Positions 9,037 through 18,061 of a stretch of 58,099 bases of DNA are shown piece after piece (position 1 is the stretch's first letter; the number at the start of each line of letters is the position of its first letter). The translations under genes were made by a program, and so were the position numbers. The notes under the pieces are model-generated. The model saw nothing but the letters and a program-made list of their open reading frames with translations, was not told where the DNA came from and did no database searches. Origin of the DNA: Oxalobacteraceae bacterium UBA6704 (GTDB lineage Bacteria; Pseudomonadota; Gammaproteobacteria; Burkholderiales; Burkholderiaceae_D); NCBI GenBank assembly GCA_002454505.1, contig DKJA01000206.1:1-58099 (forward strand). The letters are read 5' to 3'.

Positions 9037-9783
9037 TTACGCCGCCAGCAGCAGAAACACGGTCGGCTTCTTGTGGAAATCCGGTCCCCGGTTGCCGGCC
9101 AGCGCGCTTTTCCACTGCGCGGCTGTCTGCGTGCGGATGGTTTCCGATGGCAGGCTGATGTCGGTGGCCACGCAGATCAGCGTGCCGGGCAGGCAGGCCG
9201 CCGCGAGCGCTTCGAGCAGCGCGCCGTTGCGGTAGGGCGTTTCGATGAACAGCTGCGTCTGCCGTTCCTTTTGCGAGCGCTGTTCCAGCTCTTTCAGGCG
9301 TTTGAGGCGCGCCGCGGCATCCGTCGGCAGGTAGCCGTTGAAGGCGAAGCTCTGGCCGTTCAGGCCGCTTGCCATGACGGCCAGCAGCAGCGACGACGGG
9401 CCCACCAGCGGCCGCACGGGAATGCCTTCCTTGTGCGCCAGGCGCACGAGATCGGCGCCGGGGTCGGCCACGGCCGGCACGCCCGCTTCGGACAGCAAAC
9501 CCGTGTCGATGCCTTCGCGCAGCGGCGCCAGCAGGCCGGCCAGCGCGTCGGCCTTCGTGTTGACGTTCAGTTCGGTGATGACGATTTCCTGCAGCGGCCT
9601 GGCCAGCGGATGCGTGGCGTTGACCAGTTTCAGGAAAGCGCGCGCCGTCTTGGCGTTTTCGGCAACGAAGCGGGACAGCTGCGCCGTCAGCGCCTGCACG
9701 TGCGTGGGGATCACGTGGTCGAGCGTTTCGGTGTCGCCCAGCGTGTTGGGAATCAGATAAAGAGTGCCTGGCATGGTGGTCAT
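9037..9783 (-). CDS. SAM-dependent methyltransferase of the tetrapyrrole-methylase fold (RsmI-like)
   Basis: Protein of 248 residues. The N-terminus MPGTLYLIPNTLG, the central LLSEAGVPAVADPGADLV and the GPSSLLLAVMASGL block match the RsmI branch of tetrapyrrole (corrin/porphyrin) methylases, which includes the 16S rRNA 2'-O-methyltransferase of C1402. It is shorter than true RsmI (about 285 residues) and belongs to a paralogous bacterial group of unknown target. Start at 9783 (ATG ACC ACC ATG) overlaps the maf stop as ATGA, implying translational coupling; a second ATG at 9774 is possible. Confidence 0.85.
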   Translation of the reverse strand: MTTMPGTLYLIPNTLGDTETLDHVIPTHVQALTAQLSRFVAENAKTARAFLKLVNATHPLARPLQEIVITELNVNTKADALAGLLAPLREGIDTGLLSEAGVPAVADPGADLVRLAHKEGIPVRPLVGPSSLLLAVMASGLNGQSFAFNGYLPTDAAARLKRLKELEQRSQKERQTQLFIETPYRNGALLEALAAACLPGTLICVATDISLPSETIRTQTAAQWKSALAGNRGPDFHKKPTVFLLLAA

Positions 9784-10370
9784 TTGAAAAAGGTCACGCC
9801 GGCTGCGCGCAGCATGCCGGTCAGGGCGATCAGGGGCAGGCCCGTCAGCGCAGTGGGATCGGACGAGTCGATGCGTTCCAGGATGGCGATGCCGAGCGCC
9901 TCGTTCTTGGCGCTGCCGGCGCAGTCGTAGGGCTGCTCGATGCGCAGGTAGGCATCCAGCTCGGCGTCGGGCAGGTCGCGGAAGCGGACGACGGTGCGGA
10001 TGTCTTCCAGTTGCGACGTATTGTCGCGGCCATCGTACAGGCACAGCGCGGTATGGAACACGACTTCGCGGCCGCGCATCTTCTGCAGTTGGGCGAGGGC
10101 GGCGCCGTGGTGGCCGGGCTTGCCGATCTGCTCATCGTCGAGCGTGGCCACCTGGTCGGAGCCGATGACGAGGCTGCCGGGATGGCGCGCCGCCACGGCC
10201 TGCGCCTTGGCGCGGGCCAGCCGCAGCGCGGTGGCCGACGGGGTTTCGCCGGGCAGGGGGCTTTCGTCGATGTCAGGCACGTCCACGGTGAACGGCAGTT
10301 GCAGGCGCGCCAGCAGTTCGCGGCGGTAGGCCGAGCTGGAGGCGAGGATCAGGGTGGGGGTCTGGTTCAT
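9780..10370 (-). CDS. Maf-family nucleotide pyrophosphatase (YceF-type)
   Basis: House-cleaning enzyme that hydrolyses modified nucleoside triphosphates; the YceF subgroup prefers 7-methyl-GTP. Protein of 196 residues with the N-terminal ILASSSAYRRELLARL motif, the catalytic IGSDQVA segment and YDCAGSAKNEALG, all of which fit Maf/YceF. It starts with ATG at 10370 and is divergent from yceD-rpmF, exactly as in E. coli, where yceF lies divergent from yceD-rpmF-plsX. Its stop overlaps the start of the methyltransferase gene by 4 bases. Confidence 0.93.
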   Translation of the reverse strand: MNQTPTLILASSSAYRRELLARLQLPFTVDVPDIDESPLPGETPSATALRLARAKAQAVAARHPGSLVIGSDQVATLDDEQIGKPGHHGAALAQLQKMRGREVVFHTALCLYDGRDNTSQLEDIRTVVRFRDLPDAELDAYLRIEQPYDCAGSAKNEALGIAILERIDSSDPTALTGLPLIALTGMLRAAGVTFFK

Positions 10371-10517
10371 GAAAGGTTTTTAGGTGGCGGGGCGCCACGA
10401 ATTGTTATATGCTCTGTGCGCCGCGAGAGTCGTACGTAAAATCGCACACGCTTGTGGGTGGCAGGCCGCAAAATTGCGCCGCGCTTTTGCAAAACGCATG
10501 CAAAACACCCGCAAGTC

Positions 10518-10547
10518 TTTACGCGGCGCTGAAAACCCTGCTATTAT
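10518..10547 (+). promoter_or_regulatory. Candidate sigma-70 promoter of the yceD-rpmF-plsX-fab cluster
   Basis: TTTACG at 10518-10523 and TATTAT at 10542-10547 are separated by 18 bp and lie 28 bases before the yceD start, in the 204-bp divergent gap with maf. Called by eye from consensus only. Confidence 0.45.
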
Positions 10548-10574
10548 CGCAGGTTTTCAAGGTAAAACTTAGCC

Positions 10575-11069
10575 ATGACTGCTCTTGTGATCGACGCTTT
10601 TGAATTCTGTCGGACCAACAGCACGCGCGACGGTGTCACGCCAGTGGCTGAAATGGAACGGTTTGCCCGCGACTGCGCCGATACGTCCGGTTCCATCACC
10701 TGGAGCGCGACTGGCAGCACCGGCAAGCTGGGCTACCCGCAGATGCGCCTGACCGTGGCCGGTACCGTACACCTGAATTGCCAGCGTTGCCTGGCGCCGT
10801 TTGCCTACGATATCGATTCGTCGACGGTGCTGGTGCTGGGCGAAGACGATGCCAAGGCTGACGAGATCGAAGAGATCATCGACGACGAAACGATCGACGT
10901 CATCGTCGGCACCCGCTCGATGAACCTGATGGACCTGATTGAAGACGAGGCCCTGCTGGCCTTGCCGCAAGTACCGAAGCACGAGATCTGCCCCGATACG
11001 GCGCTGCTCGACGCGGTCAAGAGCGAAAAGAAATCGCCGTTCGATGCGCTGAAGAGTCTGAAAAAGTAA
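10575..11069 (+). CDS. yceD: YceD family protein (DUF177), 23S rRNA accumulation protein
   Basis: Protein of 164 residues. The central LNCQRCLAPF with its CxxC and the later HEICPDT are the DUF177 landmarks, and a highly acidic stretch (EDDAKADEIEEIIDDE) lies between them. YceD homologues are needed for normal 23S rRNA levels and are almost always encoded just before rpmF, as here. The start ATG at 10575 agrees with the family N-terminus (about residue 10: FEFCR). It is probably the first gene of the L32/fatty-acid cluster. Confidence 0.92.
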   Translation: MTALVIDAFEFCRTNSTRDGVTPVAEMERFARDCADTSGSITWSATGSTGKLGYPQMRLTVAGTVHLNCQRCLAPFAYDIDSSTVLVLGEDDAKADEIEEIIDDETIDVIVGTRSMNLMDLIEDEALLALPQVPKHEICPDTALLDAVKSEKKSPFDALKSLKK

Positions 11070-11241
11070 GCGCGCGGCAGCAAACCAGACAAGCAGTAGT
11101 AAGGAACATGCCAATCGGGCTGCGATCGTTGGCATTGAGTAGTAGCGCAGCATGGCAGAGATTGCCGCTGGGATACGCGATTTGCATGTATTTGCCGGTC
11201 GATTGTGTTAAAATTTTAGAACTTTAGTATTAGGAGTCATC

Positions 11242-11424
11242 ATGGCTGTTCAGCAGAACAAGAAGTCCCCATCGAAGCGCGGCATGCACCGTTCGCACGA
11301 TTTCCTGGTTGCGCCTAACCTGGCCGTCGAATCGACGACCGGCGAAACGCACCTGCGTCACCACATCAGCCCGAACGGCTTTTACCGTGGTCGCAAGGTC
11401 CTGAAGACGAAAAACGACGAGTAA
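11242..11424 (+). CDS. rpmF: 50S ribosomal protein L32
   Basis: 60-residue basic protein beginning MAVQQNKKSPSKRGMHRSHD, the standard bacterial L32 N-terminus, and ending LKTKNDE. An AGGAG site lies 7-11 bases before ATG 11242. The 172-bp gap after yceD is AT-rich near its end (TTAAAATTTTAG), so rpmF may also have its own promoter. The four-cysteine zinc site of some L32 proteins is absent (no cysteine), which is normal for proteobacteria. Confidence 0.98.
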   Translation: MAVQQNKKSPSKRGMHRSHDFLVAPNLAVESTTGETHLRHHISPNGFYRGRKVLKTKNDE

Positions 11425-11566
11425 TCGACGTTTTTGTCTCGGCCAAGGTCCAGGGCGGCGCACGCAGTGAATGCTGACGTGACGCCGCTTTTTCTTTTTG
11501 TCGGCCACGAACCGCAACAACCATACCGCAGGCCCTGACACCTCGTCAGGATGCTTCTTGCCCGCA

Positions 11567-12610
11567 ATGACAATCAAAATCTCTATCGACTGCATGGGCG
11601 GAGACCACGGCCCGTCGGTCACCATTCCCGCAGCAATCTCCTTCCTGAAACGCGAACCGGACGCCGAACTGATCCTCGTCGGCCTGCAGGATGTCGTCCA
11701 CGCCGAACTGAAGCGCTGCAATGCCGCGGCGCACCCGCGGCTGACCGTGCTGCATGCTTCCGAGCAGGTGACGATGGACGATCCGCTCGAAGTGGCGCTG
11801 CGCCGCAAGAAGGATTCGTCGATGCGCGTCGCCATCGAGCAGGTCAAGGAAGGCAATGCGCAGGCCTGCGTCTCGGCCGGCAACACCGGCGCGCTGATGG
11901 CCGTTTCCCGCTACGTGCTGAAAACCATGGCCGGCGTCGATCGTCCGGCCATCTGTGCCATCATGCCGAACCAGAACGATGGCCCCACCTACGTGATGGA
12001 CCTGGGCGCCAATGTGGACTGCGAACCGCACCACCTGCACCAGTTCGCCATCATGGGTTCCGTGCTGGCCCATGCCATGGAAGGCATCGCCCGTCCCACC
12101 ATCGGCCTGCTCAATGTGGGCACCGAGGACATCAAGGGCAACGACGTCGTCAAGGCCACGTCGGTGCTGCTGCAGGCCGACCACGAACGCGGCAAACTGA
12201 ATTTCTTCGGCAATGTCGAAGGCAACGATATTTTCAAGGGCACGACGGATGTCGTCGTGTGCGACGGTTTCGTCGGCAACGTGACGCTCAAGTCCATCGA
12301 AGGCCTGGCGCGCATGTTCAAGACCGTGCTGACGGCCGAATTCAAGCGCACCCCGCTGACGATGCTGGGTGCCGTGATTGCGCGCAGCGCGCTGAAGCGG
12401 ATCTCGAAACGGCTCAACCCGGCCCGATATAACGGTGCCAGCCTGCTGGGCCTGCGCGGCCTCGTCTTCAAGAGCCATGGCGGCGCCGATGTGGAAGCCT
12501 ATGAATGGGCGATCCGAAGGGCGTATGATGCTGCGAAGAACGATGTGCAGCAGCAGCTGGCGGACATGATCGCCGAACTGATGCCGCGCGAAACGACAAC
12601 GATTGGATGA
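11567..12610 (+). CDS. plsX: Phosphate acyltransferase PlsX
   Basis: Makes acyl-phosphate from acyl-ACP, the entry to phospholipid synthesis. Protein of 347 residues starting MTIKISIDCMGGDHGPSVTI, with DLGANVDCEP and NVEGNDIFKGTTDVVVCDGF, all PlsX signatures. ATG at 11567 is chosen over the upstream frame to 11498 because the conserved N-terminus starts there. The stop overlaps the fabH start (ATGA), so the two are translationally coupled; this links initiation of fatty-acid synthesis and glycerolipid entry. Confidence 0.97.
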   Translation: MTIKISIDCMGGDHGPSVTIPAAISFLKREPDAELILVGLQDVVHAELKRCNAAAHPRLTVLHASEQVTMDDPLEVALRRKKDSSMRVAIEQVKEGNAQACVSAGNTGALMAVSRYVLKTMAGVDRPAICAIMPNQNDGPTYVMDLGANVDCEPHHLHQFAIMGSVLAHAMEGIARPTIGLLNVGTEDIKGNDVVKATSVLLQADHERGKLNFFGNVEGNDIFKGTTDVVVCDGFVGNVTLKSIEGLARMFKTVLTAEFKRTPLTMLGAVIARSALKRISKRLNPARYNGASLLGLRGLVFKSHGGADVEAYEWAIRRAYDAAKNDVQQQLADMIAELMPRETTTIG

Positions 12611-13602
12611 CCAGCATGACCCAGTACAGCAAAATCATCGGCACGGGCAGCTACCTGCCCGCGCGGCGCGTCACGAACCAGGAGCTGGCCGAGGAACTGG
12701 CCGCCAAGGGCATCGAGACGTCGGACGAGTGGATCTCGTCCCGCAGCGGCATCCTGGCGCGGCATTACGCGGCGCCGGAACAGAATTCGTCGGACCTGGC
12801 CGTGCATGCGGCACAGAACGCGCTCGAGATGGCCGGCCTGGAGCCGAACGATATCGACCTGATCATCGTCGCCAGCTCCACGCCGGACTTCTTCGGCAGC
12901 TTCCCCAGCACCGCCTGCATCGTGCAGCGCAAGCTGGGCATGACCAACACGAGCGCAGCGGTCGACGTGCAGGCCGTGTGCAGCGGCTTCGTCTACGCGC
13001 TGGCCTCGGCGGACAGCTTCATCAAGTCCGGCATGCACAAGAACGTGCTGGTGATCGGGGCCGAAGTGTTCTCGCGCATCCTCAATTTCGAAGACCGCAC
13101 CACCTGCGTGCTGTTCGGCGACGGTGCCGGCGCGGTCGTCATGTCCGCCTCGGACGAGCCGGGCGTGCTGGCCTGCAAGCTGCATGCCGATGGTCGCCAC
13201 TCCGACATCCTGTCGATTCCCGGCAATGTGGCCGGCGGCGCGGTGGCCGGCAGTGCCTTCCTGTACATGGATGGCCAGGCCGTGTTCAAGCTGGCCGTCA
13301 ACGTGCTGGAAAAAGTCGCCCACGAAGCGCTCGAGATCGCCGGCATGACCAGCGACCAGATCGACTGGCTGATTCCGCACCAGGCCAATATCCGCATCAT
13401 GAACGGCACGGCGAAGAAGCTGGGCCTGCCGCTGGACAAGATGGTCGTCACCGTCGACCAGCACGGCAACACGTCGGCCGCGTCGATCCCGCTGGCGCTG
13501 GACGCCGCCGTGCGCGACGGCCGCGTGAAAAAAGGCGATGCGGTGATGATGGAAGGCGTCGGCGGCGGCTTCACTTGGGGCGCTGCCCTCGTGCGCATGT
13601 AG
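12607..13602 (+). CDS. fabH: 3-oxoacyl-ACP synthase III (KAS III)
   Basis: Condenses acetyl-CoA with malonyl-ACP to start fatty-acid synthesis. Protein of 331 residues; the catalytic triad is visible as Cys125 in VQAVCSGFVYA, His in IPHQANIRI and Asn in DQHGNTSAAS. The start at 12607 overlaps the plsX stop by 4 bases; ATG at 12616 is an alternative that would shorten the N-terminus by three residues. Followed by fabD after 136 bp. Confidence 0.97.
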   Translation: MTSMTQYSKIIGTGSYLPARRVTNQELAEELAAKGIETSDEWISSRSGILARHYAAPEQNSSDLAVHAAQNALEMAGLEPNDIDLIIVASSTPDFFGSFPSTACIVQRKLGMTNTSAAVDVQAVCSGFVYALASADSFIKSGMHKNVLVIGAEVFSRILNFEDRTTCVLFGDGAGAVVMSASDEPGVLACKLHADGRHSDILSIPGNVAGGAVAGSAFLYMDGQAVFKLAVNVLEKVAHEALEIAGMTSDQIDWLIPHQANIRIMNGTAKKLGLPLDKMVVTVDQHGNTSAASIPLALDAAVRDGRVKKGDAVMMEGVGGGFTWGAALVRM

Positions 13603-13738
13603 TAGGCTCGACATAGGAACCAGCGGCGCGCCGGTGTACAATGCGCGCCGATTTAGAATTAGTGCTCTACGGCCCAGCCGGTGCACGGTGCGCCGTGGCA
13701 CGCTGGCCGCGGATCGTTAACCATAACGAGAACAACAC

Positions 13739-14680
13739 ATGACCAACTTCGCATTTGTATTCCCCGGCCAGGGTTCCCAGGCCGTCGCCATGATGGCCGG
13801 CTTCAACGGCAACCCGGTCGTCGAACAGACGATCGCCGAAGCGTCCGACGCACTGCAGTTCGACCTCGGCAAGCTGATCGCCGAAGGCCCGAAAGAAGAA
13901 CTGGACCTGACCACCAACACGCAGCCCGTGATGCTGACGGCCGCCGTGGCCGTCTACCGCGCGTGGATCGCCGCCGGCGGCGCCGTGCCGGCCGTCGTGG
14001 CCGGCCACAGCCTGGGCGAATATTCCGCGCTGGTCGCGGCCGGCGTGATCCCGTTCAAGGATGCCGTGCCGCTGGTGCGCTTCCGCGCCCAGGCCATGCA
14101 GGAGGCGGTGCCGGTGGGGCAGGGCACGATGGCTGTCGTGCTGGGCCTGTCCGATGACGACGTGCGCGCCGCCTGCGCCGAAGCGGTGGCTGCGGATCCG
14201 ACCCAGGTCGTCGAGCCCGTCAACTTCAACGCGCCGGCCCAGGTCGTCATTGCCGGCCACACGGCCGGCGTGGAAAAAGCCTGCGAGATCGCCAAGGCCA
14301 AGGGCGCCAAGCGCGCGATGCGGCTGCCGGTGTCGGCACCGTTCCACTCGTCGCTGCTGAAACCCGCGTCGGACCGGCTGCGCGACTACATGGCCGACAT
14401 CCATTTCGATGCGCCGCAGATCGCGCTGATCAACAACGTCGACGTGGCCGTGCTGCAGGATCCGGCCAGCATCAAGGATGCGCTGGTACGCCAGGCCGCC
14501 AGCCCGGTACGCTGGGTCGAAACGATGCAGCACGTGGCCGGCATGGGCATCACGCAGGTGGTCGAATGCGGCCCCGGCAAGGTGCTGATGGGCCTGACCA
14601 AGCGGATCGATCCGAACCTCGTCGGCGACGCGATCACCGACCAGGCATCGCTGGAACGCCTGCTGGCCGCGCTGCAGTAA
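13739..14680 (+). CDS. fabD: Malonyl-CoA:ACP transacylase
   Basis: Loads malonyl groups onto ACP. Protein of 313 residues with the FVFPGQGSQ N-terminus and nucleophile Ser91 in AGHSLGEYSALVA; the catalytic His lies in SAPFHSSLL. Start ATG 13739 follows an AT-rich AACGAGAACAACAC leader. It lies in the usual order fabH-fabD-fabG-acpP-fabF, with 32 bp to fabG. Confidence 0.97.
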   Translation: MTNFAFVFPGQGSQAVAMMAGFNGNPVVEQTIAEASDALQFDLGKLIAEGPKEELDLTTNTQPVMLTAAVAVYRAWIAAGGAVPAVVAGHSLGEYSALVAAGVIPFKDAVPLVRFRAQAMQEAVPVGQGTMAVVLGLSDDDVRAACAEAVAADPTQVVEPVNFNAPAQVVIAGHTAGVEKACEIAKAKGAKRAMRLPVSAPFHSSLLKPASDRLRDYMADIHFDAPQIALINNVDVAVLQDPASIKDALVRQAASPVRWVETMQHVAGMGITQVVECGPGKVLMGLTKRIDPNLVGDAITDQASLERLLAALQ

Positions 14681-14712
14681 TCACCACAAACACCTCAACA
14701 GAAGGGAAGATC

Positions 14713-15471
14713 ATGAATCTGTCCAATCCGCTGTCCAATCAAATTGCGCTCGTCACGGGCGCCTCGCGCGGCATCGGCAAGGCAATCGCCACCGAGCTGG
14801 CGCGCCAGGGCGCGAAAGTGATCGGCACGGCGACCACCGAAGCGGGTGCCGAAGCGATCTCCGCCTACCTGGCCGAGATCGGTGCGGAAGCCGGCAAGGG
14901 CCTCGTGCTGAACGTCACCGAGCCGGAACGCTGCACTGCCATCATCGACGAAATCGCCAAGGAATTCGGCGCCATCGCCATCCTCGTCAACAATGCCGGC
15001 ATCACCGCCGACCAGCTGGCGATGCGCATGAAGGACGACGAGTGGGACAAGGTCATCGCGACGAACCTGACGGCCGTGGGCCGGCTGTCGCGCGGCGTCC
15101 TGCGGGGCATGATGAAAGCGAAAACTGGGCGTATCATCAATATCACGTCGGTGGTGGCGTCGTCGGGCAATCCGGGCCAGATGAACTACGCGGCGGCCAA
15201 GGCCGGCGTGGAAGGCATGAGCCGCGCGCTGGCGCGCGAGATCGGCAGCCGCAACATCACGGTCAACTGCATCGCGCCGGGCTTCATCGATACGGACATG
15301 ACGAAGGTGCTGGGCGAAGAGCAGCATGCCGCGCTGCTGACGCAGATCCCGCTGGGCCGCCTGGGCAAGCCGGAAGACATCGCCGCCGCGGTGACGTTCC
15401 TGGCATCGCCGCAGGCCGCCTACATCACGGGCAGCACACTGCACGTGAATGGCGGCATGTACATGGGGTAA
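14713..15471 (+). CDS. fabG: 3-oxoacyl-ACP reductase
   Basis: NADPH-dependent reduction of 3-oxoacyl-ACP. Protein of 252 residues of the short-chain dehydrogenase family, with the cofactor loop TGASRGIGKAIA, NNAG and the catalytic Ser (ITSVVASSG) and YAAAK. ATG at 14713 follows GAAGGGAAGA, a good ribosome-binding site. A stop-proximal hairpin with GC arms lies near 15504-15525 before acpP, which may allow separate expression of acpP. Confidence 0.97.
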   Translation: MNLSNPLSNQIALVTGASRGIGKAIATELARQGAKVIGTATTEAGAEAISAYLAEIGAEAGKGLVLNVTEPERCTAIIDEIAKEFGAIAILVNNAGITADQLAMRMKDDEWDKVIATNLTAVGRLSRGVLRGMMKAKTGRIINITSVVASSGNPGQMNYAAAKAGVEGMSRALAREIGSRNITVNCIAPGFIDTDMTKVLGEEQHAALLTQIPLGRLGKPEDIAAAVTFLASPQAAYITGSTLHVNGGMYMG

Positions 15472-15644
15472 CAGGGTAGTATCGCCCTTGGAATTGATGA
15501 GTTCGCGCCGTGTTTTCGCGGCGCGTTCCCGTCTTTTAGCAGTGATTTCGGGAAAGCTGAAAGCAAAAGCCGAAATTAGTTTTTCAGCGCGCAAACCTGA
15601 TAAAATGCGCGCTTTCCGTAACATACACACAATGGAGCCATAAC

Positions 15645-15884
15645 ATGTCCGATATCGAACAACGCGTTAAGAAGATCGTCGCCGAACAACTGGGCGTCGC
15701 CGAAGCTGACATCAAAACCGAATCGTCCTTCGTCGATGACCTGGGCGCCGACTCCCTCGACACCGTTGAGCTGGTCATGGCACTGGAAGACGAGTTCGAA
15801 ATGGAAATCCCTGACGAACAGGCTGAGAAAATCACCACCGTGCAGCAAGCGATCGACTACGCAACTGCGCACGTCAAGGCTTAA
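15645..15884 (+). CDS. acpP: Acyl carrier protein
   Basis: 79-residue acidic carrier for fatty-acid intermediates. The phosphopantetheine site Ser37 is in DLGADSLDTVELVMALE, the canonical DSL motif. It is AT-richer and more codon-biased than its neighbours, as expected of a highly expressed gene. The 173-bp gap upstream contains GATAAAATGCGCG at about 15599, a possible -10 element for an acpP promoter. AcpS, which modifies this protein, is encoded at 27835. Confidence 0.98.
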   Translation: MSDIEQRVKKIVAEQLGVAEADIKTESSFVDDLGADSLDTVELVMALEDEFEMEIPDEQAEKITTVQQAIDYATAHVKA

Positions 15885-15926
15885 GAGCCTGCAGTTGCTG
15901 CACCCGATCGACTCCAGGAGAATCGC

Positions 15927-17171
15927 TTGAGTTCCAAAAACCGTCGTGTGGTGGTTACCGGTCTCGGTGCCGTGTCCCCGGTCGGCAATACCCTTGCCGA
16001 CACGTGGAACGCAATTACCGAGGGCAAGTCCGGTATCGCCGACATCACCAAGTTTGATGCCAGTGCGTTTTCGACCCGCTTTGCCGGCGAGGTCAAGAAC
16101 TTCAACGTCGAGGAATATCTCGACGCCAAGGAAGCCCGCCATATGGATACGTTCATCCATTTCGGCATGGCTGCAGGCATCCAGGCGATCCAGGATTCCG
16201 GTCTGGTCGTCACCGAAGAGAACGCCGACCGCATCGGCGTGATCATCGGCTCCGGCATCGGCGGCCTGCCGATGATCGAAGAACAGAAGCAGGATTACGA
16301 CAAGCGCGGTCCGCGCCGTATCTCGCCGTTCTTCGTGCCGGCCTCGATCATTAACATGATCTCCGGTAATTTATCGATCAAGTACGGCATGCGCGGTCCC
16401 AACCTGGCGATCGTGACGGCCTGCACCACCGGCCTGCACAGCATCGGCGCGGCGGCCCGCCTGATCGAATACGGCGATGCCGACGTGATGGTCGCCGGCG
16501 GTGCCGAATCGACCGTGTCGCCACTGGGCCTGGGCGGTTTCGCCACGGCCCGCGCGCTGTCGTCCCGCAACGACGACCCGGCCACCGCCTCGCGTCCGTG
16601 GGACAAGGATCGCGACGGCTTCGTGCTGGGCGAAGGTGCCGGCGTGATGGTGCTCGAAGAGTACGAGCATGCCAAGGCACGTGGCGCGAAGATCTACGCG
16701 GAACTGCTCGGCTTCGGCATGAGCGCCGATGCGTACCACATGACGTCGCCGCTGGAAGACGGCAGCGGCGGCAGCAAGTCGGCCGTGTCGGCACTGAAGA
16801 ACGCCGGCATCAACCCCGACCAGGTGCAGTACGTCAACGCGCACGGTACCTCGACGCCGCTGGGCGACAAGGCCGAAGTGGTGGGCATCAAGCGCACGTT
16901 CGGCGACCACGCGAAGAACATGGTGATCAGCTCGACCAAGTCGATGACCGGTCACCTGCTGGGTGGCGCGGGCGGCCTCGAAGCCGTGTTCACCGTGCTG
17001 GCCATCCACCACCAGGTGGCGCCGCCGACGATCAACCTGTTCAACCAGGATCCGGCGTGCGACCTGGACTTCTGCGCCAATGTGGCGCGCCCGATGGCGA
17101 TCCAGTACGCCGTCAAGAATTCGTTCGGCTTCGGCGGAACGAATGGCAGCCTCGTGTTCGGTAAAGTTTAA
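15927..17171 (+). CDS. fabF: 3-oxoacyl-ACP synthase II
   Basis: Elongating beta-ketoacyl-ACP synthase. Protein of 414 residues with Cys166 in VTACTTGLHSIG and the two catalytic histidines in NAHGTSTPLGD and KSMTGHLLGGAG. The start is TTG at 15927: it follows AGGAG with a 6-base spacer, and the next residues SSKNRRVVVTGLG match the family start; no ATG is available. A perfect 11-bp hairpin follows at 17193-17220. Confidence 0.96.
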   Translation: MSSKNRRVVVTGLGAVSPVGNTLADTWNAITEGKSGIADITKFDASAFSTRFAGEVKNFNVEEYLDAKEARHMDTFIHFGMAAGIQAIQDSGLVVTEENADRIGVIIGSGIGGLPMIEEQKQDYDKRGPRRISPFFVPASIINMISGNLSIKYGMRGPNLAIVTACTTGLHSIGAAARLIEYGDADVMVAGGAESTVSPLGLGGFATARALSSRNDDPATASRPWDKDRDGFVLGEGAGVMVLEEYEHAKARGAKIYAELLGFGMSADAYHMTSPLEDGSGGSKSAVSALKNAGINPDQVQYVNAHGTSTPLGDKAEVVGIKRTFGDHAKNMVISSTKSMTGHLLGGAGGLEAVFTVLAIHHQVAPPTINLFNQDPACDLDFCANVARPMAIQYAVKNSFGFGGTNGSLVFGKV

Positions 17172-17192
17172 GTTTTACGTTGAACTTTCCCG

Positions 17193-17220
17193 GCTCACTC
17201 CGGTCCAATCCGGAGTGAGC
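17193..17220 (+). terminator. Hairpin behind fabF
   Basis: GCTCACTCCGG (17193-17203) pairs perfectly with CCGGAGTGAGC (17210-17220) around the loop TCCAAT, 22 bases after the fabF stop. There is no T tract, so it may protect the 3' end or act with Rho. Confidence 0.5.
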
Positions 17221-17308
17221 GCCTGTCGGTGCCTGCGTTCTGCCGGCACCGGCCTGCCCGGCCAGTCCGGCGCTTCCAGGCTTTCCCATTTTTGCTTTGC
17301 CCGCGGCT

Positions 17309-17338
17309 GGGGACTGTCCCCGCATGGGGACTGTCCCC
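17309..17338. repeat. Tandem palindrome pair, copy 2 (GGGGACTGTCCCC orientation)
   Basis: GGGGACTGTCCCC at 17309-17321 and 17326-17338 separated by GCAT and followed by GGGGTTG. It is the reverse complement of the arrangement at 3521-3552. It lies in the 299-bp gap between fabF and ygfX, in which no gene was seen. Confidence 0.85.
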
Positions 17339-17441
17339 GGGGTTGTTGTACGCCAGCGCTTCATCAGCATCTGTAGCCATCCCGGGGATGCTAACCCTGC
17401 GTTTGACTTGCCAGCACGCCACCTATGTCAACAGCAACCCC

Positions 17442-17470
17442 GGGGACAGGCCCCTGCGGGGACAGTCCCC
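17442..17470. repeat. Tandem palindrome pair, copy 3, abutting the ygfX start codon
   Basis: GGGGACAGGCCCC at 17442-17454 and GGGGACAGTCCCC at 17458-17470, preceded by CAACCCC. The last base of the second palindrome directly precedes the ATG at 17471, so the repeat forms the ygfX translation-initiation region. Confidence 0.85.
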
Positions 17471-17995
17471 ATGTCGATCGCCATCACCGCCATCGTCCGC
17501 CCGTCGCCCACACTGCGCATCGCGCAGGGCCTGCTGTGCGCCGCCGTCCTGGGCTGCAGCGCGCTGCCGGCCGCGCCCGCCGTGCGGGTGGTTCTTGTGC
17601 TGGCTGCACTGCTCGGGTTCGCCTGGCAGTGGCGGAATGTCAAGCCGGCGCGCATTGATATTTCAGGTGTCGGCCAACTCCGCCTGACGGTATACCACGA
17701 GACAGGCACGGGCCAAGGCATGCGCCTGCTGCCGGGCTCGACGCTGTGGTCCGGCCTGCTGCTGTTGCGCCTGCGCAGTGATGCGGGGGCCGTGCACTGG
17801 CTGGCGGTGCTGCCGGACAGCGCAACGCCGGATGCGCGGCGCCGCCTGGCGCTGGCGGTGCGGGCCATCGCGGCGCACGACCAGTCCTGTTTCGATGGCG
17901 CCGGCCTGGCGTGGCCGGCGGCCATCTGGTCCACGGTCCGCGCCCCGCTGGCCGGGCCGGCGGCGGCGCGTGAAAAAAAATCGGCAAACCCCTGA
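17471..17995 (+). CDS. YgfX/CptA-like small membrane protein
   Basis: 174 residues with two adjacent hydrophobic segments at roughly residues 16-55, then a cytoplasmic C-terminal domain. The stretch LLLLRLRSDAGAVHWLAVLP followed by DSATPDARRRL parallels E. coli YgfX (MMLRLRSDGGKRQHLWLAAD, S). YgfX (CptA) pairs with SdhE (CptB) in enterobacteria; no sdhE is present here. ATG at 17471 is preferred because the hydrophobic region begins soon after; the frame is open upstream through the palindromic repeat to 17297, but that part looks non-coding. Located before rpoE, possibly in its operon. Function in this host is not established. Confidence 0.7.
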   Translation: MSIAITAIVRPSPTLRIAQGLLCAAVLGCSALPAAPAVRVVLVLAALLGFAWQWRNVKPARIDISGVGQLRLTVYHETGTGQGMRLLPGSTLWSGLLLLRLRSDAGAVHWLAVLPDSATPDARRRLALAVRAIAAHDQSCFDGAGLAWPAAIWSTVRAPLAGPAAAREKKSANP

Positions 17996-18061
17996 ACCAA
18001 TTGCCGCGGGCTGCCTCATAGAACTATGAGCGCCCGCGCTGCAGGCCACCGAGGGTATGAG

